A stretch of DNA of 6,824 nucleotides, taken from contig JAFGDA010000212.1 of assembly GCA_016932375.1 (NCBI GenBank), positions 1 to 6,824 of the forward strand, read 5' to 3'. A program made the position numbers and the translations under genes. This document shows positions 4,727-6,824 of this stretch, piece by piece. Positions within the stretch are counted from its first letter, which is position 1, and the number at the start of each line of letters is the position of its first letter. The notes under the pieces are model-generated. The model saw only the letters and a list, made by a program, of their open reading frames with translations, had not been told where the DNA came from and did not search any database. The DNA comes from Actinomycetota bacterium (GTDB taxonomy: Bacteria > Actinomycetota > Humimicrobiia > Humimicrobiales > Humimicrobiaceae).

Positions 4727-6640
4727 TTAACTTATTATACCCAGGTTTAACTTTTCCTGTTCCAGGTTTATAAGCTTCTGGTATAAATTATCATATTTAC
4801 GGTCAAGTTTTTCTATATCCTCACCGGTTTTATCCCTTTTTGCTTCCTCGTATTCAATCATCTTTTTCCTTATATAATCAATTTCCTCAGTCAGGTGGAT
4901 CCGCCTGAGATTGGTAAGTACTTCTCCTGCAGCCCGGTTTGCCTGGCTTTCCCCGTAATGGATTTCTGAGAAGAGAATATAATTGTAAAGTTTCTGTACT
5001 TCTGCATTTTTTAGCATTCCAGATGATACTTTTACGGGAAAATTTACTTTCCTGCCGCCCTTTCCTGCTTCCCTGATTGCCTTCTGTAAAATACTGTATA
5101 GTTCCCTTGTGTCTTCAAACCTGAAATATCCGGGACCAAGTTCCATAAATATTTCCAGGTCTTTTCCGAGGCCGTTAACCATTATCTTAAGAGCTTCTAT
5201 CTCTACTCTTTTCCGTGGTACCAACCTCCCGTCATCCTTTGTGTCCGGCTGTCCTTCCACATTCTGGTAAGCGGGCTTCATGCTTCCGGCATCCTTCTTT
5301 TTCATCATCTCCTCAAGCAGAAGCTCTTCCTTAAGATTCAATCTACGGGATACCTTTTTTATGCACTCTTCCTGGACCATCCTTGAAGACAGGGTGGAGA
5401 TAAATCTTATTACTGTGTCGCTTGCCCTTAGTTTTCCGGACAGACTGTTTATATCATACCGGTTTATGATAGCATCTATGGTAAAATCAATTATATTTTC
5501 AGATTCCCTGATTTTTTCCAAAAAACCATCCCTGCCTGCCTTTGAAACATACTCTGCGGGATCGTAGCCTTCCTCAAGTAGGGCTACCTGGATATTAAGG
5601 TTATTCTCAAGGTAGAGGTCCAGCTGTCCGTTGTACTCCTTTAACCTTTCTATGCCCTTAAGTGATGCTTTCATGCCTGCTGCATCACTATCAAAGACAA
5701 GGATTATATTTTTGGTGAACCTGCCAAGGATTTTAATCTGGTCTGATGTCAGGGCTGTCCCAAGACTTGCAACTGCATTTTCAATCCCGGCCTGGTGAAG
5801 TGCCATCACATCCGTATATCCCTCAACAATAAGCACCTCATCACTTTTTACTATTTGGTTTTTCGCCTGGCTAATGTTATAAATATTCTTGCTTTTGGAA
5901 AACAGCCTGGTCTCCGGCGTATTTATGTATTTTGCATTCTGTGAGGCTGTCTTTATTTTCTTCAAGGTAATCCTTCCTCCGAAGCCTATGGTCTTTCCAA
6001 CTATATCTTCTATCGGAAACATTATCCTTCCCCTGAAGCGGTCATAAATGGTATTTTTATTGTTACTGCTTTCCATGCAAAGCCCACAATCTATCAGCTC
6101 CCGTGGTTTGAATCCCCTCTTTAGTGCAAAATCAGAAAAACTGCTCCAGTTATCCAGGCTGAACCCAATACCGAATTCCTTTATTGTCTTTTCCGAAAAA
6201 CCCCTTTTTTTAAGATAATCCAGGGATGATTTGCCGTCTGCACTGTTAAACAAAACAAATTGATAGTATTTCCGGGCAAGCTCATTAAGCTCATATAGCC
6301 TGTCTTTTGCTTTTATGGATTTACCGGTACCCCTTATGTTGTATTTCAGCTGGTAGCCAGCCTTTTTGGCCAGGAACTCTACCGCTTCGATAAATTCCAT
6401 GTTTTCAATTTTTTCTATGAAATTGATGATATCACCGCCAGTCCCGCATCCAAAACAATGATAAAGCTGGCGGGCAGGATCAACTGTAAAAGAAGGCGTT
6501 TTTTCTTTATGGAAGGGGCACAGACCTGTATAATTCTTGCCAGTTCTCTTCAGGCTGACATAATTGGAGACTACAGACTGGATATCAACACGGGATTTAA
6601 GCTCCTCTACTTCTCCCTCTTTTAAACTTCTACCATTCAT
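4727..6640 (-). CDS. dnaG: DNA primase
   Basis: A complete 637-residue bacterial primase, which lays down RNA primers for replication with the DnaB helicase. The N-terminal CHC2 zinc domain is intact: Cys41 and His44 in CPFHKEKTPSF, and Cys62 and Cys65 in YHCFGCGTGGD. The catalytic core includes YDRFRGRIMFPIEDI (199-213) and IGFGGR (218-223). The Toprim metal site follows, with Glu273 in EGYTD and Asp317 and Asp319 in FDSDAAG. The Cys/Glu/Asp set of an active enzyme is all present. A variable linker (about 448-480) leads to the helicase-binding C-terminus, which ends in a long charged helical stretch (583-632). Length is normal for the family. ATG 6640 has no Shine-Dalgarno sequence (the bases before it are TGTTTACAAA), and no better in-frame start exists before the conserved VDIQSVVSNYVSLKRTG, so weak or leader-dependent initiation is likely. 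No rpsU is seen upstream within the window. rpoD follows on the same strand. Confidence 0.98.
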   Translation of the reverse strand: MNGRSLKEGEVEELKSRVDIQSVVSNYVSLKRTGKNYTGLCPFHKEKTPSFTVDPARQLYHCFGCGTGGDIINFIEKIENMEFIEAVEFLAKKAGYQLKYNIRGTGKSIKAKDRLYELNELARKYYQFVLFNSADGKSSLDYLKKRGFSEKTIKEFGIGFSLDNWSSFSDFALKRGFKPRELIDCGLCMESSNNKNTIYDRFRGRIMFPIEDIVGKTIGFGGRITLKKIKTASQNAKYINTPETRLFSKSKNIYNISQAKNQIVKSDEVLIVEGYTDVMALHQAGIENAVASLGTALTSDQIKILGRFTKNIILVFDSDAAGMKASLKGIERLKEYNGQLDLYLENNLNIQVALLEEGYDPAEYVSKAGRDGFLEKIRESENIIDFTIDAIINRYDINSLSGKLRASDTVIRFISTLSSRMVQEECIKKVSRRLNLKEELLLEEMMKKKDAGSMKPAYQNVEGQPDTKDDGRLVPRKRVEIEALKIMVNGLGKDLEIFMELGPGYFRFEDTRELYSILQKAIREAGKGGRKVNFPVKVSSGMLKNAEVQKLYNYILFSEIHYGESQANRAAGEVLTNLRRIHLTEEIDYIRKKMIEYEEAKRDKTGEDIEKLDRKYDNLYQKLINLEQEKLNLGIIS

Positions 6641-6824
6641 TTTGTAAACAGGTAAAATAATTAAGGTAAGCTATCTGTCACCGGACCGGCGTCTGTCTAT
6701 TTAACAGCAAGCCAGACCAGTAAATATCCTGAAAATGGTTCACACTATAATTTTACCATAACTTAAAAGTTATTTTAGCAGTATAAATACTCTTTTATAT
6801 CATTATTTAGAATCTTTAAAATAA
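6641..6824 (-). promoter_or_regulatory. Region upstream of dnaG with a possible extended -10 promoter
   Basis: No gene is visible in these 184 bases up to the window edge. On the minus strand TGGTAAAAT (6758-6750) fits an extended -10 element with no good -35, and would give a leader of about 100 bases. A perfect dyad, ATAACTT-AA-AAGTTAT (6758-6773), abuts it on the upstream side. The sequence TGTTTACAA (6650-6642) next to the start codon also occurs upstream of rpoD (4652-4644). The assignment is tentative. Confidence 0.3.

Noticed and set aside
5280..5567. Plus-strand 95-residue open frame inside dnaG
   Set aside because: It is antisense to the variable linker and C-terminal part of the primase, with no family pattern or ribosome site.
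1..6824. CRISPR array, complete insertion sequence or new multi-gene defence system
   Set aside because: No regularly spaced repeats, no transposase, and no intact accessory genes other than the PLP enzyme and the brnTA pair were seen.

Overview
The window is about 6.8 kb of AT-rich bacterial DNA. The right half is conserved housekeeping sequence: the primase gene dnaG followed by the primary sigma factor gene rpoD on the minus strand, the core of the classical macromolecular-synthesis operon. The sigma factor is short (365 residues) and lacks the large insert of proteobacterial RpoD. With the low GC content and the strong Shine-Dalgarno sequence of rpoD, this suggests a low-GC Gram-positive (Firmicutes-like) bacterium or a deep-branching relative. 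The sequence alone does not fix the lineage.

Layout from left to right. At 38-1138 (+) there is an intact PLP-dependent enzyme of the ACC deaminase/D-cysteine desulfhydrase fold, followed by a hairpin terminator. From about 1229 to 3190 there is a decayed accessory region. It holds an M28-type membrane-anchored metallopeptidase pseudogene (-) with a large internal deletion and a broken start. Abutting it is a truncated large serine recombinase (+) that keeps only half of its zinc ribbon and its C-terminal part. Next come a compact toxin-first BrnT/BrnA-like toxin-antitoxin pair (-) with its own promoter and phased operator-like repeats, and then a second, shorter serine recombinase C-terminal remnant (+). 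A tRNA-Asn(GTT) gene (-) with its own promoter closes this region, and rpoD and dnaG follow.

The genes do not form one new system. The best reading is a tRNA-proximal hotspot where at least two integrative elements have come and gone, leaving recombinase tails, short repeats and one apparently intact toxin-antitoxin module beside essential genes. The most informative details are the exact pseudogene/recombinase junction near 1857-1866, the 11-bp-phased GGTATA/TATACC sites over a nearly leaderless brnT promoter, the short paired repeats shared by the left recombinase end and the tRNA-Asn 3' flank, a perfect 15-bp inverted repeat inside the recombinase tail, and a 10-bp dyad around the putative rpoD promoter.
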